Part shown: positions 9,782 to 18,032 of the stretch, piece by piece
Position numbering within the stretch: the stretch's first letter is position 1
How the letters are laid out: the number at the start of each line of letters is the position of its first letter
From: Desulfobacteraceae bacterium
Lineage (GTDB): Bacteria > Desulfobacterota > DSM-4660 > Desulfatiglandales > Desulfatiglandaceae
Direction of reading: 5' to 3'
Assembly: GCA_016844935.1 (NCBI GenBank)
Contig: JAERTK010000171.1
Location: 1 to 46,806, forward strand
Length of the DNA: 46,806 nucleotides
Notes under the pieces: model-generated
What the model was told of the DNA's origin: nothing
Database searches by the model: none
Seen by the model: the letters and a program-made list of their open reading frames with translations, nothing else
Made by a program: the position numbers and the translations under genes

Positions 9782-10255
9782 AAAAGTAGTGGTCAACAGC
9801 TCGCCATTGATAGTGCTTTTTCAAGTGGGCAGGCTGATCTCTTCCCGCGGCTCTTCAAAGATGTTGTTGTGCCCGAAGCAGTCTATCAGGAGATCCTGGC
9901 AGGAAGTGAGGCAGATGCTGCAAAGATTGCTCTTCCTAAAACCCATTGGATTATCCGGAAACGGGTTGAGATAACGCTGCCTGTTGCGGCCTGGAATTTA
10001 GGTAGTGGAGAATCGGCGGTAATCTCTTTTGGAATAAATAATAATGGCTACAGGGCGGTTGTCGATGACATGGCGGCGCGTCGATGCGCGACGACATTTG
10101 GGATTCCAACCCTTGGGACGGGTGCTATTCTGGTGCTCGCGAAACGCCGGGGTTTGATTGATTCCGTGTCGGATCGTTTGCAACGGATTAAAGATGCAGG
10201 ATTGTGGTTATCCGATGCAGTTTTTCAGTTGCTCATGGATGAAGCTGGTGAATGA
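9771..10255 (+). pseudogene. DUF3368 PIN-like toxin, frameshifted
   Basis: The gene starts at ATG 9771 with LIEKVVVNSSPLIVLFQVGR, the normal DUF3368 N-terminus, then leaves the family frame. The rest (ADLFPRLFKDVVVPEAVYQEIL, GSGESAVISFG, VVDDMAARRCA, GIPTLGTGAILVLAKRRGLI) continues one frame over to the stop at 10255. The switch is near 9832, where one base appears to be missing after the GGCAGG triplets (an extra G would restore R-A-D-L-F). Both halves are well conserved, so the event is recent, a sequencing error, or, less likely, programmed. If intact, it would be a PIN-domain RNase toxin paired with the upstream UPF0175 antitoxin. Confidence 0.78.
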
Positions 10256-10258
10256 AAA

Positions 10259-11374
10259 ATGAAAATCGATGCCCATTATTACGCGGTTCTCGCTTTCTGC
10301 CGCGCCTGCGGGTTTGACAGAGAGAGCGCCTGCACCATCGCTTATGCTTCACAGTTCGTGGATGACGCAAAGATCAATCATGTGGTCATCGAAGGGACCA
10401 TCCCCCAAGGTGTTCAATACGACACCATCGAAGGAAAGCCGTCATTTTTCAACATGGCCACCTGCCATTCCTACACCCGCATCAAAACCTTCAACTACAG
10501 CGCCATGATCAACAACACCGCGGCCTTTCACTTCGTGCCGGGATGCAAGGGGAACCATTTTGTCAAACAACTGCGATGCGCGGAAGAGGGCCCGGTGATT
10601 TTGAGCATATTACAGGAAGCCCTGTTGGATGACGATCTCGTCAAGCTGGGCATCGTGCTTCACGCCTACGCGGACACCTTTTCCCATCAGGGTTTCTCGG
10701 GTCTTTTAAGCAAGGTGAACGATATCGAACGGGTGCAGATCTTGAACGACTCGGGGATTGTGGTCGACAAGTTCAAGTTTGTCTTGAAGTGGCTAAAGGA
10801 TGCCGTTTCCGAACGGTTCGACCTGTTGATCCCCGCCTACGGTCACGGTCAGGCCATGGTTTACCCGGATCTACCCTACCTGATCTGGCAGTATGCATAC
10901 GATTATACCGACGAATTTTCCATGGCACTCAAGTCTTCCGGGACCGTTGACAACAGGGATCGGTTTATGCGGGCCTTTCAGAATATTTCAAAGCATCTGA
11001 CCCGCTATCTTCAGACGCATGAACAATACCGGGGAAAGAGTATCCGTCTCGATTCCCTTCAGGTGCTCTTCGATGCCCTCCTGGCAAAGAAAATGGATGG
11101 GGGCAGGATCCGGAACTGGCAGAAAGCCCTGGTGGAACAGGGCCTTGTGGGCCCCGATGATCAGGATGCCCTTGAATATGACGCGGAACGATGGCTGCAT
11201 GACGCGTTTTCCAATTTCAACGGTAAGACATTCGATCAGCGAAAGGTGGAGGGCGCAAAGCTGGCCGCCAGTTTCCTTCAATCAAACTGGTACCGGTATT
11301 ACCGGGCGGTCAGATGGTACAAAAAGCGTTTTTTTCATCACTGCGAAAAACAGGGCCTGGATATCTGTCGTTAG
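10259..11374 (+). CDS. DUF6765 family protein
   Basis: This 371-aa soluble protein begins KIDAHYYAVLAFCRACGFDRESACTIAYASQFVDDAKI, a pattern I associate with DUF6765, a family of unknown function in anaerobes. Conserved-looking histidine stretches occur in FVPGCKGNHFVKQLRC, GIVLHAYADTFSHQGFSGL and PAYGHGQAMVYPDLPYLIW, which might bind metal. No signal peptide or membrane segment is seen. It begins 3 bp after the frameshifted toxin gene, which may be a chance neighbour. No function is assigned. Confidence 0.7.
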   Translation: MKIDAHYYAVLAFCRACGFDRESACTIAYASQFVDDAKINHVVIEGTIPQGVQYDTIEGKPSFFNMATCHSYTRIKTFNYSAMINNTAAFHFVPGCKGNHFVKQLRCAEEGPVILSILQEALLDDDLVKLGIVLHAYADTFSHQGFSGLLSKVNDIERVQILNDSGIVVDKFKFVLKWLKDAVSERFDLLIPAYGHGQAMVYPDLPYLIWQYAYDYTDEFSMALKSSGTVDNRDRFMRAFQNISKHLTRYLQTHEQYRGKSIRLDSLQVLFDALLAKKMDGGRIRNWQKALVEQGLVGPDDQDALEYDAERWLHDAFSNFNGKTFDQRKVEGAKLAASFLQSNWYRYYRAVRWYKKRFFHHCEKQGLDICR

Positions 11375-11398
11375 AGCCGTTATTTTTTTCTGAGGCGC

Positions 11399-11890
11399 TT
11401 AATCCAAATCAAGTGCGGCTTTGCACTTATTGCATTTTACAGCCCCCCGGAAAACTTTGTTGCCACATCCCGGGCAGACATAGCGGGTTTCTTCATCCTC
11501 AACAAATTTATCTGTGCCCACTTCTCTCCAATATGGAATGGCTCGCAAAATGACTTTTTTGCCCACCGTCATGGGGAAATTATCAATATGCCGGCAAGGA
11601 AACTCGTCGCATTGATGACACCCCGTGTACCCTTTTTCTTTTGTACAACCCTTGATTTTGCACTGAGTACAATACATGAAAACGTCTTCAGACAAACAAC
11701 CTTTGCATTTAATGTCATTCGCTGATAAACCATCGCTATCACCAAGCTTTCCCTTGCCGGGAACACCGCCGCGATAAAGGTCCGCCAATCGTTCTTTAAA
11801 CTTCAGATTATTATCACGATCTGCCATGTAAATGGCGCAGACGCCACAGTAAAGGCCACAAGGGGCAACTAACACAGGATTTGCTTTCAT
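11399..11890 (-). CDS. DUF3795 cysteine-rich protein
   Basis: This 163-aa protein begins KANPVLVAPCGLYCGVCAIYM, the DUF3795 hallmark (CGLYCGxC), and has further cysteines in CKGCLSE, YCTQCKIKGCTKEKGYTGCHQC and EFPCRHI. The C-terminus adds a zinc-ribbon-like pair, VCPGCGNKVFRGAVKCNKCKAALD. It probably binds metal or an Fe-S cluster. The family is common in anaerobic bacteria and archaea and has no established role. The ATG is preceded by GAGAGGATCAATCC. Confidence 0.8.
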   Translation of the reverse strand: MKANPVLVAPCGLYCGVCAIYMADRDNNLKFKERLADLYRGGVPGKGKLGDSDGLSANDIKCKGCLSEDVFMYCTQCKIKGCTKEKGYTGCHQCDEFPCRHIDNFPMTVGKKVILRAIPYWREVGTDKFVEDEETRYVCPGCGNKVFRGAVKCNKCKAALDLD

Positions 11891-12023
11891 GGATTGATCC
11901 TCTCTTTGCAGTAATGATTAAACTGAGTTTGTTCCAATACATTCTATCTCCGCTTGTGGAAAATGTCGCGAGCATATCACTTACATTTTGAATGGTTAAA
12001 ACACATCTTGCCGACAACTGCAA

Positions 12024-13105
12024 TCATGATTCCTCAATTTTGTTTGTAAGGGCCTGTTTGAAAATAATATCGTCGCGAGGTTGAGCCTGACTTCTCCTGC
12101 CATCGGGTACTCGTTTGAAAGGGACGCCATTGTCAGTGAAAACGGGTATCGGTTGATTCAATAGCTTTTTACTTTTTTACCAGGATCCCCAACCAAAAAA
12201 ATTATTTAAATAAGATTATTTTTAAGAAATATGATATCTTTCTCGCAAGTGCCACCGTTCGGCTTTAACACATCAGAATAAACCACGTGAGGGATAAAAC
12301 CCCACAAAGGTTAAAATTTAAAAATGAAAGTTGGGATGGCACTTAACTCGACGGCTTCTCGGATGTACGTGAATCTTTTCTTTACAATCTTGAAAAGTAG
12401 AAGAGGATAGGTTGTACATAAGAAAACAACGGCATTTCGGGAAGCCAATAAACTACCAGTGTCCCCATCCTTGAATAAACCCGCTCCCCTTTGACCGTAT
12501 CTGTCAATCTCATATGCTAGAAGGCAGACAAAGGTATCAACACAACAATCACGACGATTTCTGAAAGAATTGGTCAAAATGATTGAAGCTAGGTCGAGAC
12601 GCAGTTATACTTCAAGGCCTTCCCTTTTTATCGGCGTGCCAAAATGAGAAAGGTAAACTATGAATGTTCCCTGGATAGGCAATCAGGTCCGGGAAAGAGT
12701 AAGCGGGATAAACATGGAGAAGAGATTATTGCTCTATTGAAAACAAATAGTCGGCTATGAGGCCGGGCAGGTCCGTTTTGAGGCTTTACTTCGATATCAA
12801 TACTGAACGCCCTCCTGTATCATTACTGAAAGATAATAATCAACCGAAACAAAACAAAAGCCTGAATGGTTGCCAAAATTTATCAGAAGTCCAATCCAAT
12901 TTCCATTTTCGCCAACAAGAAGATGCCACCTTGAGAACCGTTTAGCAATAAATTCGGAGAGGGGTTTATCGGGATAAGGCAAGTATTGTAGAATTAGGAT
13001 TGAGATATCGTTTTTAAAGATAACGATAGTGCGTTTTATTAAAAAATCTCTTTTAGAATTGAGAATTTATTTCCCTTTTAGTGCCTGCTTTGATTTTATC
13101 CACGG
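12024..13105. other. Long mostly non-coding stretch with one gene fragment
   Basis: About 1.08 kb with no ORF that resembles a protein family. The only recognisable item is a start-like fragment at 12641-12740, listed separately. AT-rich sequence and short frames suggest decayed accessory DNA. I see no rRNA, tRNA, CRISPR or IS ends here. Confidence 0.5.
12641..12740 (+). pseudogene. 5' fragment of the NucS-like gene family found at 14314
   Basis: The stretch from 12641 (aaaatgagaaaggtaaac, then ATGAATGTTCCCTGGATA) closely matches the leader and first codons of the fragment at 14296-14331 (aaaatgaaaggataaac, then ATGAATGTCCCCTGGATA). Both encode M-N-V-P-W-I with a similar untranslated lead-in. 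After residue 6 the frame departs and stops after 26 codons. It looks like a leftover 5' end of a paralogous copy. The match is short, so confidence is moderate. Confidence 0.45.
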
Positions 13106-14176
13106 TTATTTGTTCTTATCAGCAAAAAACTGTTCGGCAACCCTCTGAGCAATGATGGGGGCATTCCCTCCGGATCGGTTATTGATGAGGATGTTGGTTT
13201 CAACGTCATTCTCAGTTGCCTCTTGCATGAAACTGGCTGCCTCACAGACCATCTCGGGTTGAAGCATCCCTCCCACAAGTTTGTCAAACGGATGGGCCTT
13301 GGCATAAGCATCTTTATACCGCATTCCTATGGGCGTCATAAGACGAATGATTCGTTGCCTTCCAGAATTGAAAACCCTGCTACCAGCCTTTGCCAGTTGC
13401 TTTCTGAGGGTCGGAAGCCACGTCCAGTGGGAAAGTACCTGACCAATTCCATGTTTTTCCAATACCTTAAAGACCGGAAAACTTAAATAGGCTTCAGTCC
13501 GAAGCTCAATGTGGTAGCGAGTATCTTCGGGAATGGCTTCAAAGAACCTGTCAAGGTCCTCAGCCATCTCTTTGACTGGGACCCGGTCCTGCTTCCGCTG
13601 GTATTCCTGCTCGAATATCATCCCATTAAAGATGGCGCCCAGAATTTCGATGGCTGGTTCATAGAATTGTTTGATGAAGATCTCCGGGTTGAGATAGGTT
13701 TCGTTTTCAAAGTATTTACTGCCACGGTATATTTTCTGGGCTGAAATCGCTTGGGGCACCTTTAGGATCGCACGGTCATTTTCCTTCATGTATTGCCGAT
13801 AACGTTTGAGGATATGAAAGGTCCGAGTCGGTTTACCGTCCTCTGCAAGCAAAGGCGAATAGAAAGTGTAATCAATCTCAAGAACCGGGAAATGCTCAAA
13901 ATACTCCTCCACACTCTCGACGGGCAGGGTTCTTTCCACGAAGGCTTTCCCGCCGACAGTTTTTGTCCTGCGGCTGATTCTCCCTTCATATCGCTCATTG
14001 GTGTAGACTTGGTCAATCCATCCGGCGTACCGGTCGCTGGCTGTACCCAAAAGAATATTGGGAGCCAGGTTGCGGAACAGGAATCGATCTATCCTTTTCG
14101 TATTTTTAGCTTTGTTGTTGATAGTCTCGTTCATTGTATTGGTGACATTCTCCGAGTTCTTTGTCTCAATCAACAT
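13106..14176 (-). CDS. DUF72 family protein (YecE-like)
   Basis: This 356-aa protein has DUF72 features: ILLGTASDRYAGWIDQVY near residue 40, the EEYFEHFPVLEIDYTFYSPL strand, YRQYMKENDRAILKVPQAISAQK, the HIELRTEAYLS segment (usually VELRHRSW) and a C-terminal INNRSGGNAPIIAQRVAEQF. The fold is a TIM barrel and the function is unestablished. It is longer than the usual 240-280 aa because of an N-terminal lead and an internal insertion. The N-terminal start is uncertain, as the first 30 residues are low-complexity and Asn-rich. Confidence 0.82.
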   Translation of the reverse strand: MLIETKNSENVTNTMNETINNKAKNTKRIDRFLFRNLAPNILLGTASDRYAGWIDQVYTNERYEGRISRRTKTVGGKAFVERTLPVESVEEYFEHFPVLEIDYTFYSPLLAEDGKPTRTFHILKRYRQYMKENDRAILKVPQAISAQKIYRGSKYFENETYLNPEIFIKQFYEPAIEILGAIFNGMIFEQEYQRKQDRVPVKEMAEDLDRFFEAIPEDTRYHIELRTEAYLSFPVFKVLEKHGIGQVLSHWTWLPTLRKQLAKAGSRVFNSGRQRIIRLMTPIGMRYKDAYAKAHPFDKLVGGMLQPEMVCEAASFMQEATENDVETNILINNRSGGNAPIIAQRVAEQFFADKNK

Positions 14177-14313
14177 GCCCTATAAATATTCAGGCAGTCA
14201 ATAGGAATCAACTGTCCGTACCCGGCATAACTGGTTCAAAGTGATTGAAGGCATCTTGAAAGGCGGCTATACTGGCTTTTTTGATGGGCTTGGTTAAAAA
14301 TGAAAGGATAAAC

Positions 14314-14577
14314 ATGAATGTCCCCTGGATATCCAAAGAAAAAATCGCTCTGAAAGCCCTTGGCCTGATCGAGAATTTCCAGGCATTGGCGGAATATGAG
14401 GTCAAGCCGCCGATCCCGGTGCCAGAAACATCGATTGATCTGGAACAACATCTGGAGACCTGGATTGAAAACGATCCGGCACTTGTTCAAGCAGGTCTTG
14501 AAATTGTTGGACGACAAATGGCTATTGACGGAGGTAGGCTTGATCTCCTTGCAATCGATCCACTAGGTCGGCCCTGA
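14314..14577 (+). pseudogene. 5' part of an endonuclease NucS-like (DUF91) gene, truncated
   Basis: The frame starts MNVPWISKEKIALKALGLIENF and passes through EYEVKPPIPVPETS. It then enters a stretch (LEQHLETWIENDPALVQAGL, EIVGRQMAIDGGRLDLLAID) that resembles the beginning of the NucS/DUF91 RecB-like nuclease domain. It stops after PLGRP, before the expected E-x-K catalytic strand, so it encodes no complete nuclease. A related start lies at 12660. A C-terminal piece that may belong to the same family lies at 14940-15206. I read this as one gene broken by deletion or rearrangement; joining the pieces is inference. Confidence 0.6.
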
Positions 14578-14939
14578 ATTGAGTAAAGCCTCCGGAATTC
14601 GCATGTTTCAAATCCTTTTTGGTCTCCATTGGCTTTCTCGATACTATTCATATTAACATTGAATGTGCATTAATTAGCCATGTTGCGAGAATTGACCGGA
14701 ATATCCTGTTTTTTTGAGCTGGCCAAGGTTGGGAATAGGGAGTTCATGTGGGAAAAGGAGCGCTCATAGTTGCGATCGGCTGTGGCCGTCTGCCTGGGAT
14801 ACTTGAGATCACTGCGAGACACCCTTTTGTTGTTTTTGGTACGATGGGCAGTGAGGTTCTCTCTGCTCTCAGTGCCAAGATTTCGGACTGCACTGCCTCT
14901 TCATTCCCGGTCTATTTCTATGAAACCGGATGAATTATT
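14578..14939. other. Non-coding stretch between two gene fragments
   Basis: About 360 bp with only short, unconvincing frames. It separates the NucS-like 5' fragment from the C-terminal fragment and probably is rearranged debris. No regulatory or structural element is evident. Confidence 0.5.
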
Positions 14940-15206
14940 CCACGTCGAGTGGTTGCCGTTGGCAGCCTCCACAAGGTCTGGTTTGAAGTCCCAGAAATTG
15001 TTACAGAAGAGGAACTGAAAAAGACTTTCCGAAACTATTTCGGTGCAGAATGGGCCAGCGTTTTGGACACTGTTGATAAGTCTTTTCAATACAACGCTGC
15101 CAACAATACGTATTTCGCGGTAAGCAACTTGCGTCCTGTAGAAAACCTAATCCTGGAACACGTTCTAAAAGAGAAAGGCCAGCCGCCGAACATTATTGTG
15201 AGCTGA
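14940..15206 (+). pseudogene. C-terminal fragment of an unknown protein, repeated at 36477 (minus)
   Basis: The open frame enters without a convincing start and encodes VTEEELKKTFRNYFGAEWAS, then VLDTVDKSFQYNAANNTYFAV, then SNLRPVENLILEHVLKEKGQ, ending PPNIIVS. The last 55 residues align with the minus-strand piece at 36477-36650 (WAEVLEASDKSLAYNSAN, LRPVDDLTLEQMLKEKG, QPPNIIVS). Two separate copies of one C-terminus indicate a real protein family, both truncated at the 5' side here. The full-length function is unknown to me; it could be the tail of the NucS-like gene just upstream. Confidence 0.6.
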
Positions 15207-15379
15207 CTCCTTTACCCGTCACCTTTCCTCTGATCTCCGCCTATGCCCCTGGGGACAACGCCCAAATCTATTCATCTGGATGTCCCATTCTTCATCGGTA
15301 TGCACTTTACTACAGAACTACATATGGGTTTGGGTGGAAAATCAACGTATATCTCTCTATGTCATTTTCAAGCAAGCGT

Positions 15380-16255
15380 CTATTGCGTGCCTACATAGAG
15401 CGGTCTAAAATTCTCTTGCGGCGTCTTGAGCGCTGTGTCGATGGTTGCCAGCATGGACAGGCGATCTTCCGGCAACGTACCGTGGACATCCACATAATTC
15501 GTATAATGGTCGCTGGTGATGTGGCTGGTGACGTCAAGATTTTCGATGATGTACCGCGTCTCTAAAAGCGTTTCGTGGGGATTCTGGACCTGAAACCGGC
15601 CTTTTCGGATCTGGTGAAGCAACAACGTGTTAATTTTCGGCAGGAAGGTGCGCAGTCGAATGAACCTGGGATTGATGGCGTTAAGTGTCTTCACAGTATT
15701 TTGAGCGTGGGCGACGCTTTCCTCACGACCGCCAATTCCGAGCATTACATATTCGCTCAATTCGATTCCCGAAGCCACCACCCAACGGCCAGCCGCAATC
15801 TGCTCCTCCGAAGAAGACCCCTTCTTAATGCGATGGAGGACCCCATCATCACCGCTTTCGAGCCCCACGTGAATGCGCTTGAGTCCAGCCTCCCTCAATT
15901 TTTCAAGGTCCCCCAGCCCCTTTTTGTAAATATACTGTGATGAGCCGTAGACCGTCACCCGCTCCAGCCGGGGAAAAATGCGGTGTGCGTACCGGCAGAT
16001 GGCAGCTAGGGCCTCCGTCTCCATGGCAATGGTGTTTCCTGCGGGGAAGAAGAGTGTGCAAATATGAGACCCGTATTCCTGGAGGGCCTCATCCATGTCC
16101 CGTGTGATGTTTTCCACAGATCGCACCCGGTAAGCCGGCCCCTTTTTATACACCATGCAGAAAGTGCATTTATTGTGGGGGCAACCCACGGTCGCCTGAA
16201 TCAATAGGCTGTGAGCCTCGCTGGGAGGGCGATAGATGGGACCTTCGTAAAACAT
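15380..16255 (-). CDS. Radical SAM protein
   Basis: This 291-aa protein carries the radical SAM cysteine motif CPHNKCTFC (CxxxxCxxC form as seen) near residue 30, preceded by SLLIQATVGC. A glycine-rich SAM-binding strand follows, then the GLKRIHVGLESGDDGVLHRIKKG strand typical of HemN/Elp3-like members. It probably uses a 4Fe-4S cluster and S-adenosylmethionine to start radical chemistry. The substrate is unknown, and no tightly linked partner gene points to a pathway. No Shine-Dalgarno sequence is evident before the ATG at 16255. Confidence 0.85.
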   Translation of the reverse strand: MFYEGPIYRPPSEAHSLLIQATVGCPHNKCTFCMVYKKGPAYRVRSVENITRDMDEALQEYGSHICTLFFPAGNTIAMETEALAAICRYAHRIFPRLERVTVYGSSQYIYKKGLGDLEKLREAGLKRIHVGLESGDDGVLHRIKKGSSSEEQIAAGRWVVASGIELSEYVMLGIGGREESVAHAQNTVKTLNAINPRFIRLRTFLPKINTLLLHQIRKGRFQVQNPHETLLETRYIIENLDVTSHITSDHYTNYVDVHGTLPEDRLSMLATIDTALKTPQENFRPLYVGTQ

Positions 16256-16457
16256 TTAACGATCTATTCAAATGATTTTGTCAAGGTTTTCATCAACCTT
16301 TTGAATAGCCTTATTCTCAACAGGAATCAAGCTACTGGGAATTGGAATTGATTCATGTTGCCGTCATAGTTGTCCTTTGTGGCCCGTACCTGTACGTTTT
16401 GGATGCGTGAAATATCTTGAAGATATCGTGGGTCGAAAGGATTGGCTTATTGTAATT

Positions 16458-17180
16458 TCATGTTTTGTCTGACATCTTTTTTAGCACTTTTAATCCATAG
16501 GGACAAACCGCGGAACAAATTCCACAATTATGTCCCTTATGATACTGAAAATAGTGCTTTTTTTTCCATTGATCACATGCCCGAAAATCCAATATCTCTC
16601 TGCGCGGCAATCCAGGATGCCATGCGTTGCTTGACAATGCTTTTGCCGGACAGGCCTCAACACAAGCCATACACTTACCACAAAAATTCCTCTCTATTGG
16701 TGGTCCACACGGAAGCTCAAGGTGGGTAAACACCGTCCCTAATCGAACCCATGATCCGAACGGGCGTGTAATAAGTTGACAATGCCGACCTATCCAACCC
16801 AACCCTGCTCTTGTTGCTACCGTTTTGTGGGGAAAGTCCCCTTTGATGTTAACGGTATCAGTACGAACCGAAGCAGCCAATGGTTTGGATTTAAAGCCTC
16901 TTCTTTCAATCTGAGCAGATAAAGCCACGGATAACTCATTAATGTGATTATTCACGCTGGCATATTCATTAGCGTATAGTCGATTAGGCCCGTCCTGGAT
17001 ACTAACCATTATTTTGGGGTTCATAGGAATTGTCCATGCGATAGCGAAGGGAAATTCTTTTCCTTTTTGATCCAAAGGGGCGGGAAAATTACTCAGATCT
17101 GCTGCACCCCATAGTGCAACGCCCTGTGCTTCCATCCATTCTGTCAACCAAGTTGGGAACGTAGTGGATATGATCGACAA
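16458..17180 (-). CDS. QueG-like 4Fe-4S double-cluster protein
   Basis: This 240-aa protein starts at a TTG (17180), supported by AAAGGAG eight bases upstream; the next Met would remove 15 residues. The middle (RAGLGWIGRHCQLITRPFGSWVRLGTVFTHLEL) resembles epoxyqueuosine reductase QueG and related corrinoid-dependent reductases. The C-terminal part has two ferredoxin-type clusters: CGKCMACVEACPAKAL and the CGICSAVCPYG set. It lacks the C-terminal HEAT region of true QueG and is shorter, so it is more likely a QueG-like paralogue of anaerobes than the tRNA-modifying enzyme. Confidence 0.8.
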   Translation of the reverse strand: MSIISTTFPTWLTEWMEAQGVALWGAADLSNFPAPLDQKGKEFPFAIAWTIPMNPKIMVSIQDGPNRLYANEYASVNNHINELSVALSAQIERRGFKSKPLAASVRTDTVNIKGDFPHKTVATRAGLGWIGRHCQLITRPFGSWVRLGTVFTHLELPCGPPIERNFCGKCMACVEACPAKALSSNAWHPGLPRREILDFRACDQWKKKHYFQYHKGHNCGICSAVCPYGLKVLKKMSDKT

Positions 17181-17211
17181 TGCCTATCTCCTTTGAGTTC
17201 AAGTAGAAGGT

Positions 17212-17276
17212 TGGTGATCTGGGATTTGAACCCCGGACTTCCACCGTGTGAGGATGGCACTCTCCCACTTAGTTAA
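17212..17276 (-). tRNA. 5'-truncated tRNA-Val(CAC) remnant
   Basis: Read on the minus strand, this has a D-arm-like segment (aactaagtgggagagt), an anticodon arm ccatc-ctcacac-ggtgg with anticodon CAC, and a T arm ggggttcaaatccc followed by an acceptor 3' strand. The 5' acceptor strand does not pair: upstream bases CAACAAT cannot match ATCACCA except at two positions. One T-stem pair is also a G-A mismatch. It is therefore a remnant rather than a working tRNA, as left when an integrative element duplicates a tRNA 3' end. It lies 330 bp outside the attL of the large element. Confidence 0.65.
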
Positions 17277-17569
17277 TTGTTGGGTACTGTTTGAAGCCCG
17301 TTATGGCGATTTTTTATCAGACAGCGAATCAAGACAAATGCAGGATCGTTGACTCGTTATTGAGATGGGTTTTGTCCCCATGCCAATTTTAACTTTATTT
17401 TTATCTACAAATACATTTCTTTGAAAGAAGAGGGCGGGTTAAAATCCAGCATGGGCCTATCTTTTTTTTTTTGGTGTATTCCCCCCTGTATTTCATGCCA
17501 CCTTGCCATTTTCTTGCCATAGAAGTGGAAAATAACGGCAAAAAAGGGCAATTTTATCGGAATAAAAAA

Positions 17570-17605
17570 GGGGTCAGCGTTTTAAGCTAACCCCTAGATT
17601 TTACT
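17570..17605 (-). terminator. Rho-independent terminator, probably the native tRNA-Leu terminator
   Basis: The arms ggggtcagc (17570-17578) and gctaacccc (17586-17594) form a 9-bp stem with one mismatch and a 7-nt loop. On the minus strand it is followed by a run of T (the aaaaaa at 17564-17569). It points left and lies just beyond the 16-bp att copy. In the unoccupied chromosome it would sit about 12 bp downstream of the 3' end of tRNA-Leu. The assignment to that tRNA is inference. Confidence 0.6.
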
Positions 17606-17621
17606 TGGTGCCGGAGGTCGG
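17606..17621. repeat. Left attachment-site core
   Basis: The sequence tggtgccggaggtcgg is identical to the last 16 bp of tRNA-Leu (CCA end, discriminator, acceptor 3' strand and T-stem 3' strand). Identity ends exactly at the T loop (c here, a in the tRNA). With the following bases it also forms a 7-bp inverted repeat, ggtgccg-gaggt-cggcacc (17607-17625), that is absent at the right end. Confidence 0.8.
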
Positions 17622-17680
17622 CACCACATTGATTGTTTAAGTGTTTGATATAATATTGACTATAAAATATGATTAAAAAA

Positions 17681-17702
17681 TATACCGTCAAATATACCGT
17701 CA
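17681..17702 (+). repeat. Left-end direct repeats, probable integrase arm sites
   Basis: Two exact copies of tataccgtca (17681-17690 and 17693-17702) are spaced 12 bp apart, 60 bp inside the left core. The same 10-mer occurs three times near the integrase start at the right end. Short repeats at both ends of an element are typical arm-type binding sites for tyrosine integrases; the role is inferred. Confidence 0.65.
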
Positions 17703-18032
17703 TCAGATGATTGCTGCCCCACATAAAAACCACGCGTTGATACCTTATGTATAAACACACAAAAAGTAATCCGGCAGCAAAAAATATTCTTTTTTATCCA
17801 AGTTGGAAACGCCGAGCAAATCGGCTTTTGCTTCACATCCAAAAAACCTCTTGAACCCAATTCCAGATCGTACTATCATCCCCATCGTCAAAAAACGTTG
17901 ATGAAGTCATTATGAAAACGCCTTAGCCAGAGGACTGCAATGAACGTCAACCACCAGAACCCCGCGTCTTGAACCAATCAGGATGTGGGGTTTCTTTATT
18001 GAACATAATGAATAGAAAAGTTTGGAATAGGA
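17703..18032. other. AT-rich leader upstream of the BREX-like operon
   Basis: No gene is seen. It must hold the promoter of the seven-gene operon, but I cannot point to convincing -35/-10 boxes. A terminator-like hairpin (aacccc at 17958-17963 with ggggtt at 17987-17992, then TCTTT) lies about 35 bp before the first start codon. It could end incoming transcription or act as a leader attenuator. The first gene has only a weak ribosome site. Confidence 0.45.

Noticed and set aside
12311..12577. 88-codon minus-strand frame in the long gap
   Set aside because: No family resemblance, odd cysteine and phenylalanine content and no ribosome site; treated as decayed DNA.
14748..15018. Two overlapping short plus-strand frames in the gap
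   Set aside because: Neither has a ribosome site or recognisable content, and the downstream C-terminal fragment is in a different frame.
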